Assembly: GCA_030648205.1 (NCBI GenBank)
Contig: JAUSIH010000038.1
Span: forward strand, 1-38,194
DNA length: 38,194 nucleotides
Source of the DNA: Dehalococcoidia bacterium
GTDB taxonomy: Bacteria; Chloroflexota; Dehalococcoidia; JAUSIH01
Direction of reading: 5' to 3'
Positions 1 through 7,807 of this stretch are shown piece by piece. A program made the translations under genes and the position numbers. The notes beneath the pieces were generated by a model. It had not been told where the DNA came from. It worked only from the letters and a program-made list of their open reading frames with translations, and did not search any database. Each line of letters starts with the position of its first letter. The first letter of the stretch is position 1.

Positions 1-134
1 AGCATCATGGGGTGTCTCCCCAACGCTTCCCTTTGTACCTCAAGGAACTGGAGTTCCGCTACAATCATCGCCAGGAGGACATCTTCCCTCGGTTAGTTCA
101 GTACCTCTGCGATTTTGTGCCAAACCTTACCTAA
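1..134 (+). pseudogene. IS1595-type (ISXO2-like) transposase, C-terminal fragment
   Basis: Reading from base 3 gives about 43 residues to a TAA at 132-134. The fragment begins HHGVSPQRFPLYLKELEFRY and continues with NHRQ. The HHxVSxxxxxxYLxExxFRYNxR pattern is the C-terminal end of DDE transposases of the IS1595/ISXO2 group. The upstream part lies outside the window, so it cannot be told whether the element is intact. I saw no terminal inverted repeat after the stop. The family call rests on motif memory. Confidence 0.7.
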
Positions 135-140
135 TCACCT

Positions 141-296
141 ATGGTTATTATAGAAAAAGGGTATATCGCAGCCACGCCGGACGCAATCGCCAACTCGTTT
201 CAAGATATTAACAATTCAGAGTACTCTGATATAGACCATGTATACCTCACCGGATTTGGGAAGCCGCGTCGGATAGGCGGCATGGCACCAGTCTGA
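141..296 (+). CDS. Short AT-rich ORF, possible gene remnant
   Basis: A 51-residue ATG-to-TGA frame starts six bases after the transposase stop. The stretch is clearly more AT-rich than the following gene, and the peptide (MVIIEKGYIAATPDA...GFGKPRR) is not low-complexity. I do not recognise it and see no convincing ribosome binding site. It may be the tail of a gene interrupted by the insertion element, or not a gene at all. Confidence 0.25.
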   Translation: MVIIEKGYIAATPDAIANSFQDINNSEYSDIDHVYLTGFGKPRRIGGMAPV

Positions 297-318
297 ATAG
301 TTTCACTGATGTTGTAAA

Positions 319-933
319 TTGCGCATGCCATTCACCTACGACCTCGACGCCATCCGCTCCCGCCTCGCGCGGGAGCTTCCGCGCGGCCTCTGCGACCACT
401 GCGAGCGCGTCGCCACGGTCGCCGTCGGGCTGGCGCTCCGGCATGCCGGAGGCCTGGACCCCGCGCTGGCGGAGGCCGCCGCCCTGCTTCACGACGTGGC
501 GCGCCACCTGCCGCGCGCGGAGATGCTGCGGCGCGCGCGCGACTACGGCATTCCGGTCAGCCCGCTCGACGAGCGGATGCCCGTGCTTCTCCACGGCCCC
601 GTCGGCGCGGAGACGCTGCGCCGCGAATGGGACGTCCGCGACCCGCGCGTGCTGGACGCCGTATGGGTGCACACGTTCGGGCGGGAGAGCATGGCCCCGC
701 TGGACAAACTGCTCTTCCTGGCGGACAAACTCGACCCGCACAAGGACAGGCGCTACCCGTTCAACGGACAGGTGCGGGAGAAGGCGTCCGTCGACCTGGA
801 CGGGGCGCTCCTGGACTGGCTCACCGGCGAGCTGCGGCGGCTTGTGGACGCGGGCGCGGCGGTGCACCCGCTGATGGTGGCGACGCGGAATAGCCTGCTG
901 CTGGCGCGGAACGCGGTGACGGGGGAGGAGTAG
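319..933 (+). CDS. YqeK-like HD-domain hydrolase (putative Ap4A hydrolase)
   Basis: A 204-residue HD-superfamily protein. Metal-binding positions are in family order: His27, the His58-Asp59 pair in LLHDVA, His92 in VLLHGPVG, His118 in VHTFG and Asp136 in LFLADK. The spacing and the M-x-x-L-D-K-L-L-F-x-A-D segment match YqeK, a symmetrical diadenosine-tetraphosphate hydrolase of bacteria. The first possible start is TTG at 319; an ATG two codons later (325) is equally plausible. In many relatives yqeK sits beside nadD and rsfS, but neither is present here. It stands alone and is followed by a hairpin with a T-run. The family is secure; the substrate is inferred from the family. Confidence 0.8.
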   Translation: MRMPFTYDLDAIRSRLARELPRGLCDHCERVATVAVGLALRHAGGLDPALAEAAALLHDVARHLPRAEMLRRARDYGIPVSPLDERMPVLLHGPVGAETLRREWDVRDPRVLDAVWVHTFGRESMAPLDKLLFLADKLDPHKDRRYPFNGQVREKASVDLDGALLDWLTGELRRLVDAGAAVHPLMVATRNSLLLARNAVTGEE

Positions 934-963
934 GCCCCCAAACGCGGGCCTGGCCCCGCCAGC

Positions 964-986
964 GGGCCGCCCTGCGGCCCTGTTTT
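964..986 (+). terminator. Probable Rho-independent terminator after the HD hydrolase
   Basis: GGGCCGC (964-970) pairs with GCGGCCC (974-980) across a CCT loop and is followed by TGTTTT. It lies 31 bases after the gene's stop codon. Confidence 0.6.
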
Positions 987-1008
987 GGCAATGCGTTCCC
1001 TAGTTCAT

Positions 1009-1080
1009 GTCATACCGGCGGAAGCCGGTATCCAGAGAAACGCGGGGAACGCTGGATTCCGGCATACGCCGGAATGACGA
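1009..1080. repeat. Intergenic repeat, family A (TCATTCCGGCGAAAGCCGGAATCC type)
   Basis: Two inverted modules, one reading ACCGGCGGAAGCCGGTATCC and one reading GGATTCCGGCATACGCCGGA, face each other. The same unit recurs near 3351-3425 and 14890-14970. The rest of the 934-1256 gap holds only the terminator and nothing else I can identify. Confidence 0.75.
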
Positions 1081-1256
1081 ACGAGCGACGCTGGTTTCCG
1101 GCCCCGTATCGGGTACGGGGCAAGCTTTTGGCCGGAAAGACGGTACGTGGCCAGAGGCGTGTCCTCGAACAGCTTCTCATGGATAAATTAGCATGCGTAC
1201 TTCAGGGACAGGACACTGGACCCTGTGCGCCGCAACCGCCCGCGCCCTCGTCGTGC

Positions 1257-2456
1257 TCATATGAGCGCAAGGAGCTGTCCGCCCAGGGCCGAGAGAATGA
1301 CCACCAGCCACGGAGGCCATCTCCAGAAGGCGAGCAGGGCGAAGGCCGCGAGCGCCAGCGCCAAGTCCCCAGGCCCGCGGACCGCGCTGGTCCAGACGGG
1401 GTTGTAGAGCGCCGCCATGAGCAGCCCCACCACCGCCGCGTTTATTCCGCGCATGGCCCCACTGAACCCGCCCATGACGCGCAGGCGGTCCCAGAAGGGC
1501 AGCGCCCCGACGACGAGGAGAAACGCGGGCAGGAAAATGGCGACGAGCGCGAAGATGCCGCCAGCCCAGCCGGTCGGGGCGCCGTGAAGCATCGTGCCCA
1601 GGTAGGCCGCGAATGTGAACAGCGGTCCGGGCACGGCCTGGGCCGCGCCGTAGCCCGCGATGAACTCCTCGTTGGTCACCCATCCCGGCGGGACGACCTC
1701 GGCCTGAAGCAGGGGCAGCACCACGTGGCCGCCGCCGAACACCAGCGAGCCGGCCCGGAAGAAGCCGTCGAACACACGAAGAGGCTCGCTGTCCACCACC
1801 TGCCTCAGCAGCGGCAGGCCCACCAGGAGCGCGCCGAAGAGGACAAGGCAGAAGACCGCCACGCCGCGACCGACAGGAAACCTCTGCGTGGGCCCTGACT
1901 CGGCCTGGTCTTTTTGCAGCAGACGCCACCCGACTATCCCCGCCACGGCGATGACGGCGACCTGCCCGACAGCCGTCGGCCACGCCAGCGTGGCGATGGC
2001 CGCGACGATGGCCAGAGAGGCCCGCGGGCTGTCCGGGCACAGGGTCTTCGCCATGCCCCAGACGGCCAGCGCCACGACCGCCACCGCCACGGTCTTCAGT
2101 CCGTGCAGCCAGCCCGCGTCGGCCACGCCGCCCACGGCCGCGACGCCGTAGGCGAAGAGGATGAGCGCCGCGGCGGAGGGAAGCGTGAACCCGAGCCATG
2201 CGGCCAGGCCCCCGAGAAGACCCGCGCGCTTGATGCCAATCGCAATCCCCACCTGGCTGCTCGCGGGGCCGGGGAGGAACTGGCACAGGGCCACCAGATC
2301 GGCGTAGGTGTGCTCGTCGAGCCACTTGCGCCGCTCTACGTACTCGTCGCGAAAGTAGCCGAGGTGAGCGATGGGGCCACCGAACGACGTCAGCCCCAGC
2401 CGGGTGAACGCCGTCAGGACTTCAAGAAACGAGCCGCGCGAGGACTGCTGCTCCAC
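1257..2456 (-). CDS. chrA: ChrA-type chromate/anion transporter (two-domain form)
   Basis: A 399-residue, very hydrophobic membrane protein made of two homologous halves. The first half carries LTSFGGPIAHLGYFRDEYV with FLPGPASSQVG. The second carries the matching FGGGHVVLPLL, EFIAGYGAAQAVPGP and a TM-rich tail. This duplicated FGG...PGP arrangement defines the long CHR family, which exports chromate in resistant bacteria; the physiological substrate in many relatives is unknown. The start is GTG at 2456, since a stop codon lies just upstream in frame and a GAGAGG element precedes it. It lies downstream of hisA on the same strand, separated by about 130 bases. Confidence 0.88.
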   Translation of the reverse strand: MEQQSSRGSFLEVLTAFTRLGLTSFGGPIAHLGYFRDEYVERRKWLDEHTYADLVALCQFLPGPASSQVGIAIGIKRAGLLGGLAAWLGFTLPSAAALILFAYGVAAVGGVADAGWLHGLKTVAVAVVALAVWGMAKTLCPDSPRASLAIVAAIATLAWPTAVGQVAVIAVAGIVGWRLLQKDQAESGPTQRFPVGRGVAVFCLVLFGALLVGLPLLRQVVDSEPLRVFDGFFRAGSLVFGGGHVVLPLLQAEVVPPGWVTNEEFIAGYGAAQAVPGPLFTFAAYLGTMLHGAPTGWAGGIFALVAIFLPAFLLVVGALPFWDRLRVMGGFSGAMRGINAAVVGLLMAALYNPVWTSAVRGPGDLALALAAFALLAFWRWPPWLVVILSALGGQLLALI

Positions 2457-2589
2457 GTATCAGCCTCTCAGCGGCCCCATTCGCGCTTCCACTCGGTGGC
2501 GAATGGCGTCGCTCCCGCATCTCCCTGACGACATCAGCAGCGGCCCGCGGGGTCCGGCAACCCTCGCATTCCTGAGACGTTCGGCGGGC

Positions 2590-3318
2590 CTAGCTCCGCG
2601 CCATGTGGCGGGCCGTGGCGATGGCCTGAGCCAGGTCCACTGCGCCCGTATAGAGCGCCTTGCCGATAATGACGCTCTCCACGCCCAACTCCGCCAGGCG
2701 GCGGATGTCATCCAGCGCGCCGACGCCGCCGGACGCGATGACCGGCACCGGCACCTGCCGCACGATCTCGGCGATGTCCACCAGGTTAGGCCCCTCCAGC
2801 GTGCCGTCGCGTCCGATGTCGGTGTACACGAGCCGTTGCACGCCCAGTCGCACCAGGCCGCGCGCCAGGTCCAGGGCGGTCACCGGCAGCGCCTCCTGCC
2901 AGCCCCGGACCGTGACCATGCCCCTCCGGGCGTCAATGCTCACGACGACGGCGGAGCCGTGGCGCTGGCACGCCTCGTCCAGGAGCGCGGGGTCTTCGAT
3001 AGCCCGGGTGCCCAGGATCACGCGGCGCGCGCCCATCTCCAGCAGCCGCTCAATGGTCTCCAGCGTCCGGATGCCGCCGCCCACCTGGACGTGGGCGCGG
3101 ACGGCCTTGATGATGGCCTCAATTTGGGGCAGGTTCGCCGGCGTGCCGGACCGCGCGCCGTCCAGGTCCACGACGTGCAGGCGTTTCGCCCCCGCGCTCT
3201 CCCAGCGGCGGGCCGCCTCCACGGGGTCGTCGGGGAAGACCGTCTCCCGGGCGAAGTCCCCCTGGTAGAGGCGGACGCACTGTCCGCCTCGGAGGTCTAT
3301 GGCGGGGATGATGTCCAT
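2590..3318 (-). CDS. hisA: HisA, phosphoribosylformimino-5-aminoimidazole carboxamide ribotide isomerase
   Basis: A 242-residue (beta/alpha)8 barrel. It opens with MDIIPAIDLRGGQCVRLYQG, whose Asp8 is the N-terminal catalytic acid of HisA. VSIDARRG and YTDIGRDGTLEGPN supply the second acidic and phosphate-binding region, and VIASGGVG the C-terminal phosphate loop. The TDIxRDGT motif distinguishes HisA from HisF. It performs the Amadori isomerisation of ProFAR in histidine biosynthesis. hisH lies upstream on the same strand with a repeat-filled gap of 140 bases; hisF is not in this window. Confidence 0.95.
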   Translation of the reverse strand: MDIIPAIDLRGGQCVRLYQGDFARETVFPDDPVEAARRWESAGAKRLHVVDLDGARSGTPANLPQIEAIIKAVRAHVQVGGGIRTLETIERLLEMGARRVILGTRAIEDPALLDEACQRHGSAVVVSIDARRGMVTVRGWQEALPVTALDLARGLVRLGVQRLVYTDIGRDGTLEGPNLVDIAEIVRQVPVPVIASGGVGALDDIRRLAELGVESVIIGKALYTGAVDLAQAIATARHMARS

Positions 3319-3350
3319 CTAGCGTCCTGTCCCTGAAAGTCGTTGACGGA

Positions 3351-3425
3351 TCGTCATTCCGGCGAAAGCCGGAATCCAAGTTCCACAGGCTCCCCGACTG
3401 GATTCCGGATCAGGTCCGGAATGAC
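3351..3425. repeat. Intergenic repeat, family A, second copy
   Basis: ATTCCGGCGAAAGCCGGAAT is followed by a facing copy reading GATTCCGGATCAGGTCCGGA and ATGACG. It fills the gap between hisH and hisA, so it would be transcribed if they share a message. Confidence 0.75.
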
Positions 3426-3458
3426 GGGTATCGAGATGCTTTTTTCGGGGACACCACA

Positions 3459-4091
3459 TCAGACGCGCGCCGCCTTGCGCTGGGCCATGGCGAGGAAGTT
3501 GGCGTACAGGCGCAGGCCCATGTCGCCGCTCTTCTCCGGGTGGAACTGGGTCGCCACGAGCATGCCGCGCCCGATGGCGCTGGGCACCTGGACGCCGTAG
3601 TCCGTGGCGCCGATGACCAGCCCCCCGTCCTCCGGCGAGGCGTAGTAGCTGTGCACGAAGTAGAAGTAGGCGTTGTCCGGCACGCCGTCGAAGAGGGGGT
3701 GCGGGCGCGTCTGGCGCACCTGGTTCCAGCCCATGTGGGGCACCTTCAGGCCCTCCGGAAGCTTTACAACCCGACCGGGCAGGATTCCCAGGCATTCGGC
3801 GCCGCCCTCCTCCGTGGAGGCGAACAGCACCTGCAGGCCCAGGCACACGCCGAAGAACGGCCTGTCCTCCGCCACCACGCGGCGGACCGCGTCCGCCAGG
3901 CCCAGGCCGGTGAGGTTGCGCATGGCGTCGGAGGCGGCGCCCACGCCCGGCAGGACGACGGCGTCGGCGCGCAGCACGTCGGCGGGACTGCTGGTGACGT
4001 GGGGCGTCCGGCCCAGCTTCTCGAAGGCCTTGGCCACGCTGCGCAGGTTGCCCGCGCCGTAGTCAATAATCGCCAGGTCGAATGCGCTCAT
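3459..4091 (-). CDS. hisH: HisH, glutaminase subunit of imidazole glycerol phosphate synthase
   Basis: A 210-residue class I glutamine amidotransferase. The nucleophile is Cys83 in FGVCLGLQ, and His184 and Glu186 in TQFHPEKSG complete the triad. The oxyanion strand LPGVGA lies near residue 48, and IDYGAGNLRSV at the N-terminus is typical of HisH. It supplies ammonia to HisF. Its ATG overlaps the stop of the upstream cobalamin adenosyltransferase by four bases (ATGA, 4088-4091), which points to translational coupling of two genes from different pathways. Confidence 0.95.
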   Translation of the reverse strand: MSAFDLAIIDYGAGNLRSVAKAFEKLGRTPHVTSSPADVLRADAVVLPGVGAASDAMRNLTGLGLADAVRRVVAEDRPFFGVCLGLQVLFASTEEGGAECLGILPGRVVKLPEGLKVPHMGWNQVRQTRPHPLFDGVPDNAYFYFVHSYYASPEDGGLVIGATDYGVQVPSAIGRGMLVATQFHPEKSGDMGLRLYANFLAMAQRKAARV

Positions 4092-4669
4092 AGGGCGGTC
4101 GCCTTCGTCGCGCCCTTCCGTGGAAGGGTCGCCCCGGCCTTCATGTCCTCGTAGCGCGCCAGGAGATAGACCAGCGACGACAGGCGGTTCAGGTAGCGGA
4201 CGATCTCCGGGTTGCGGGTCAGGCCCGCCTCCTGCAGGGACACCGCCCGGCGCTCGGCGCGGCGGATGATGGCCCGCGCCAGGTCCAGCGCGCCGGAGGC
4301 GGCGGTGTCGCCCGGCATGATGAAGACGCGCGGCATCTCCACCTCGCGCTCCAACTCCGCGATGGTCGCCTCCAGCTTGTCCACCATCGCCTTGGTCACG
4401 CCGCCGAAGTGCTGAACGAACGTGTCGTACTTCTCGTCGGCGGTCGCCATCTCGCCGCCCACGGTGAACAACTCTCGCTGCAACGCGTGGATGATGTCTT
4501 TGACGTTCTGTTGAGCGCAGAGCGCGCGGCCCAGACCCAGGGCGGAGACCGCCTCGTCAATGGTGCCGTAGGCCTCCACGCGGGGGTCGGACTTGGGCAC
4601 GCGCCCGCCGTACAGAAGGCCCGTATCGCCCCTGTCGCCGGTGCGGGTGTAGACCTTGACCTTCTTCAT
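4088..4669 (-). CDS. PduO-type ATP:cob(I)alamin adenosyltransferase
   Basis: A 193-residue protein of the PduO/human MMAB type. The N-terminal YTRTGDRGDTGLLYGGRVPK loop binds ATP, EAYGTIDEAVSALGLGRA follows, and the C-terminal helix RRAERRAV...LNRLSSLVYLLAR forms the active-site helix. It makes adenosylcobalamin from cob(I)alamin and ATP. It is first of a leftward group with hisH and hisA. The C-terminal tail (GATLPRKGATKATAL) is encoded partly by a copy of the 16-base CCCTTCC-GGAAGGG palindrome found in many gaps of this window, so the last residues may be repeat-derived. Confidence 0.92.
   Translation of the reverse strand: MKKVKVYTRTGDRGDTGLLYGGRVPKSDPRVEAYGTIDEAVSALGLGRALCAQQNVKDIIHALQRELFTVGGEMATADEKYDTFVQHFGGVTKAMVDKLEATIAELEREVEMPRVFIMPGDTAASGALDLARAIIRRAERRAVSLQEAGLTRNPEIVRYLNRLSSLVYLLARYEDMKAGATLPRKGATKATAL
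4113..4128. repeat. Palindromic repeat, family B, inside the adenosyltransferase 3' end
   Basis: CCCTTCCGTGGAAGGG is a 16-base near-perfect palindrome that lies within coding sequence. Related 16-mers lie at 10576-10591, 17180-17195, 20025-20040, 23988-24003, 24543-24558 and 26797-26812. Confidence 0.7.
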
Positions 4670-4698
4670 GGGCCCCGTCAGCGAAACAGAATGTATTG

Positions 4699-4704
4699 AT
4701 TATA
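4699..4704 (-). promoter_or_regulatory. -10 element upstream of the adenosyltransferase-hisH group
   Basis: On the minus strand the perfect hexamer TATAAT lies 30 bases upstream of the ATG at 4669. No good -35 is present at 17 bases. A TG directly precedes the hexamer, close to an extended -10. Confidence 0.45.
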
Positions 4705-4748
4705 CACCCGCCCCGCTATCCGGCCCCTAGCGCCGCGTCCGTAAATCG

Positions 4749-6089
4749 TCACGGGCACCGGGCGCAGCAGCCGCCCTTCGCCAGGTGCAGCAGCCCCTGC
4801 CGTCTGCGCGCCGTGGTCAGCGGCACGTCCGCCAGGCCCCGGCGGAGGGCCATGCGCCGCAGCACGCGGTTGTCCTCCCGGCCCGGATAGCTCCGGAAGA
4901 GCTCCCACGCGCGCTCCTCCAGCGGTCTGTCCCTGATGAGGTCGCCCCACGCCGCGAGGAACGGCAGCGCCGCGTTCACCAGCGCCACGCCCGCGCGCTC
5001 CGGCCCGACGAGCGCGGGCCTGCCCTCCAGCGGGCGGCCCATGTCGTACCGCGTCGCGAAGTACCCCTCTGCGGGCACGCGCAGCGCCGCGTCCAGCGCG
5101 ACCGTGGCGGCGCTCAGCTCCGGGGCCAGGGCCGCGTGCCGAAGGGCCAGCGCCAGCCCCGGCGACAGGTGGCGCTCCACCAGGCGCGCGGCTGCCGCCA
5201 GTCGGCGCGCCGGATGGTTCTCCGGTCGCACCCGGAAGAGACGCAGCGGCACCGGCTGGCGGGTGTCCTTCGGCCCCCGCTCGCGCCAGACATTCTCCAG
5301 CCGGGCGGCGTAGTCGGCGTCTTCGCCATCGAGGGCCAGCCCCCGCTGCGATGGCAGCAGGCCCGCCGCGCCCAGGAGCAGCGCCTCGATGGCCGGGACG
5401 CGCTCGTCGCGCGGGCCGCCCTGTGCAAGCCCCTGAAGGGATGCAAGAGGCATGCGCTGCGCCACCTCCGCCAGCGCCGCGGCGTTTTCGGTGTAACCCA
5501 GCGCGGTCAGCACGCCCTCGTACAGCGCCTGGCCCGGCCCAACGCACGCGATGGCCGCCGCGCAGCGCGCCGCCTTCGCGCGGAAGCGCGCGTCGCCCGC
5601 CCGGTCCAGGGCGCGGCCCATCTCCTCCGCGCTCCGGCCCATGATGCATCCGGCGCAGGGCTCGCCCGGGGGCGCCGTCGGCGGGCCTTCCAGCAGCAGG
5701 TAGTCCAGGGAGACGGACAGGGCGTCCACGAGGGGGAGCGTGGGCACAGACCGCCCGGAGGACGTGCGCGTGTCGTATCCCGCGCCGTCCTCCAGCGCCA
5801 CGTGCAGCACGACGCCGTCGTACGCCGGGTCGCGGCCGTGGCCGTGCGCCGACCAGTCGGCGGAGCGCAGGTGCACCTCCACGTCGCCGGAGAGCAGGCC
5901 CTCGCCCTCCAGCGCGACCAGCGCGCCAACGAAGTCCGGCCCCGCGCCGGGGCCGTCCCGGCCGGGGTAGACCACCTGCACGCGCCGCCCGCCGGTGGCG
6001 CGGAGCGCGTCCGGGCGCACGAGCTGGTGCCGCCAGACCGCGGCCACCAGCGCCTCCGTCACGCCCGGCGGGATGGTCCGCGTGGTCAT
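4749..6089 (-). CDS. DUF2851 family protein
   Basis: A 446-residue protein of unknown function. The N-terminal third carries the family signature: GPDFVGALVALEG, GDVEVHLRSADWSAHGH, and DPAYDGVVLHV. The C-terminus ends in a cysteine cluster (GGCCARCP). The ATG at 6089 (MTTRTIPPG) is chosen because the frame upstream runs into repeat DNA. Family members are cytoplasmic, common in Chloroflexota and Bacteroidota, and have no assigned reaction. The DxEVHxxxxxWxxHxHxxD pattern looks metal-binding or nuclease-like, but that is speculation. Confidence 0.85.
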   Translation of the reverse strand: MTTRTIPPGVTEALVAAVWRHQLVRPDALRATGGRRVQVVYPGRDGPGAGPDFVGALVALEGEGLLSGDVEVHLRSADWSAHGHGRDPAYDGVVLHVALEDGAGYDTRTSSGRSVPTLPLVDALSVSLDYLLLEGPPTAPPGEPCAGCIMGRSAEEMGRALDRAGDARFRAKAARCAAAIACVGPGQALYEGVLTALGYTENAAALAEVAQRMPLASLQGLAQGGPRDERVPAIEALLLGAAGLLPSQRGLALDGEDADYAARLENVWRERGPKDTRQPVPLRLFRVRPENHPARRLAAAARLVERHLSPGLALALRHAALAPELSAATVALDAALRVPAEGYFATRYDMGRPLEGRPALVGPERAGVALVNAALPFLAAWGDLIRDRPLEERAWELFRSYPGREDNRVLRRMALRRGLADVPLTTARRRQGLLHLAKGGCCARCP

Positions 6090-6094
6090 GCGCG

Positions 6095-6210
6095 CCTCAC
6101 CCCCTCGGTCCCCCTCTCCGGCGGAGAGGGGGAAGAGATAGAGCGGAGATTCGGGAGGACACCTCCCGAACCCTCCGGCAGGGAACCGCGTTCCCTGCAC
6201 CCTGTTCTGG
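6095..6210. repeat. Composite intergenic repeat, copy 1
   Basis: The order of modules is CTCACCCCCTCGGTCC, then CCCCTCTCC paired with GGAGAGGGG, a GGGAGGACACCTCCC hairpin, and a CAGGGAAC..GTTCCCTG hairpin. The same order recurs at 24421-24530 and 33136-33250 with different bases, and in inverted orientation at 8028-8195. A TCATTCCGAGG...GAGGAATCTCC module (about 6214-6242) follows. Confidence 0.7.
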
Positions 6211-6324
6211 CTGTCATTCCGAGGCAGCGAGGAATCTCCCATCGGCTGTTTCCCTCAAGGCGGGAGCGCGTAATCGCGTGTGGGAGATATCCTTTCCGTA
6301 AGGAATACCGAGCGGGTTTCGGGG

Positions 6325-6588
6325 CTAGGGCGTAGGAGCGTCGTCCTCCGGCGTCTCCGTCTCGCCCGTGACCTCGTACGTGAACCCCGCCCGCTCCGCG
6401 ATGATGCCGAGCAGGGTGGCCGAGGCGCCGCGCGGGCGGTAGAGGCCTGTCTCCCACTCGCTGACCGTCTGCTGGCGCGTGCCGAGCTCGTCGGCCATCT
6501 GCTGCTGCGTCAGCCGCATGCGGCTGCGCAGCGCACGCACGCGGGGCGCGTCCCAGGCCGCTTGGTACTTGCCCCTCCGCTTCGTCAT
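6325..6588 (-). CDS. XRE-family HTH transcriptional regulator
   Basis: An 87-residue protein with a Cro/CI-type helix-turn-helix across residues 17-65. RSRMRLTQQQMADELGTRQQ is followed by TVSEWETGLYRPRG, with recognition-helix residues QQTVSEWE. The rest is a short acidic tail. It is transcribed divergently from the small RelA/SpoT gene. Its own promoter contains a palindrome (6599-6614) that is the obvious candidate for autorepression. The predicted transcription start coincides with the ATG at 6588, so the mRNA is probably leaderless. An XRE gene paired with a toxic nucleotide synthetase is a usual toxin-antitoxin or defence layout; that role is an inference. Confidence 0.88.
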   Translation of the reverse strand: MTKRRGKYQAAWDAPRVRALRSRMRLTQQQMADELGTRQQTVSEWETGLYRPRGASATLLGIIAERAGFTYEVTGETETPEDDAPTP

Positions 6589-6594
6589 GGCGAC

Positions 6595-6623
6595 AGTTTA
6601 CACGGAAACGTGTACGGCGTCAA
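6595..6623 (-). promoter_or_regulatory. Promoter with spacer palindrome for the XRE regulator
   Basis: On the minus strand the -35 is TTGACG (6618-6623), the spacer is exactly 17 bases and the -10 is TAAACT (6595-6600). The arms TACACG and CGTGTA around a four-base centre (6599-6614) fill most of the spacer. This is the expected layout of a repressor operator. Confidence 0.7.
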
Positions 6624-6668
6624 GTAGCGTCTTGCAGAATGTTATGGAAAGCCCGTCGATGAATGTAG

Positions 6669-6697
6669 TTGACTCGGCTAGTCCTTGGAACTAATAT
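6669..6697 (+). promoter_or_regulatory. Promoter of the small RelA/SpoT gene
   Basis: TTGACT (6669-6674), a 17-base spacer and TAATAT (6692-6697) form a near-consensus promoter. It covers the earlier in-frame TTG and ATG codons, so translation most likely begins at the ATG at 6708, three or four bases after the expected transcription start. The spacer holds the small inverted repeat GACT-CGGCT-AGTC. Confidence 0.7.
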
Positions 6698-6707
6698 GTT
6701 CCCTGTT

Positions 6708-7775
6708 ATGGCCTTTCCCAAGCCGCCTTCGGATAGAACCGCAGTAGACGCTGCGGGCCAATTTGTGATTCAGCGTCTCAAGCATCCCCTTAAATTACAT
6801 TACTGGCGGGCCCGCCATAATGCGCTAACCTTAGTGAATGCGTGGCGAGTCGCACATGCCTTCCCTCTTAATACTTTCCAAACGACTCTGAGACGGAAAG
6901 CTGTCGGAGTAGATCAGCAAGCACTCGTGTCCCAGCGAATAAAACGCTTGCGTGCTATTCGAGACAAGCTAACGCGCATGCCGTGGCTCCAACTCTCGGA
7001 GATGCAGGATATAGGTGGTTGTCGTGCGGTTGTTAGATCAGTGAGCCAAGTCAGGAAGCTGGTAGCCGAATATAAGGTGAGTAGAATACGCCACCAACTC
7101 ATTGATGAGGATGATTATATTAACAAACCCAAGAAGACGGGATATCGGAGTTACCATTTGATATACAGCTATTCCAGCGATGATGTACCTACATGGAATA
7201 GGTTGAAGATCGAGATGCAATTCCGATCTCACGCTCAGCATGCTTGGGCAACTGCTGTTGAAACCGTAGGCACATTCACAGACCAAGCACTGAAGGCAAA
7301 TCGTGGCAGTGACGAATGGAAACGGTTCTTCGCCCTGATGGGCACAGAGATTGCTCTACGGGAGGGTACACCCCCTGTGCCTGGAACACCCTCAAGCAAA
7401 GATGATCTGTTAAAAGAATTGAGAGAACTGGTGCAGCAGTTAAACGTTATCTACCGTTTGCGTGCTTACGGCTCCATGTTAAAAGCAACATTTGCCAATC
7501 CACAATTGCGGAGAGCTCGGTTCTTCTTGCTCTCTGTTGACCCTGTGGCTTCGGGAATCACGATTAGGGCGTACCGGGCTAGTGAATTGGAACGTGCATT
7601 TGAAGACCTGAATAAGACTGAGCGGGAAAATGTGAAGAAACCTAGACAAGATGCCGTGCTTGTCTCAGTAGATTCTCTGACGGCTTTGCGGAACGCATAT
7701 CCAAGCTACTTCATGGATACGCATAGGTTTGTCAGAGAAGTCGAGCGGGCGTTAAGGACGGCGGATCACCCCTAA
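6708..7775 (+). CDS. Small stand-alone RelA/SpoT-domain nucleotide pyrophosphokinase
   Basis: A 355-residue protein with a single synthetase domain at about residues 75-185: QDIGGCRAVVRS, then DYINKPKKTGYRSYHLIY, then IEMQFRSHAQHAWA. The catalytic Asp (QDIGG) and Glu (IEMQ) of RelA-type synthetases are both retained. There is no HD hydrolase, TGS or ACT domain. The C-terminal 150 residues are a separate region I do not recognise. The start at 6708 is set by the promoter overlapping upstream codons. Relatives make (p)ppGpp or act as toxins (toxSAS, CapRel) that modify nucleotides or tRNA ends. The gene is visibly more AT-rich than its neighbours and stands divergent from an XRE repressor, suggesting recent transfer and a toxin or defence role. 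Which substrate it uses cannot be read from sequence. Confidence 0.85.
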   Translation: MAFPKPPSDRTAVDAAGQFVIQRLKHPLKLHYWRARHNALTLVNAWRVAHAFPLNTFQTTLRRKAVGVDQQALVSQRIKRLRAIRDKLTRMPWLQLSEMQDIGGCRAVVRSVSQVRKLVAEYKVSRIRHQLIDEDDYINKPKKTGYRSYHLIYSYSSDDVPTWNRLKIEMQFRSHAQHAWATAVETVGTFTDQALKANRGSDEWKRFFALMGTEIALREGTPPVPGTPSSKDDLLKELRELVQQLNVIYRLRAYGSMLKATFANPQLRRARFFLLSVDPVASGITIRAYRASELERAFEDLNKTERENVKKPRQDAVLVSVDSLTALRNAYPSYFMDTHRFVREVERALRTADHP

Positions 7776-7807
7776 CGCAAAGCTGCTAAGGTCCCTATAA
7801 GAAGGCG

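Noticed and set aside
1177-2325. Long minus-strand frame overlapping chrA in another phase
   Set aside because: GC-rich shadow of the ChrA gene; Arg/Gly/Ala-dominated translation without family features.
4785-6335. 516-codon plus-strand frame opposite the DUF2851 gene
   Set aside because: Antisense shadow; composition is typical of a GC-rich complement, and it runs through repeat DNA.
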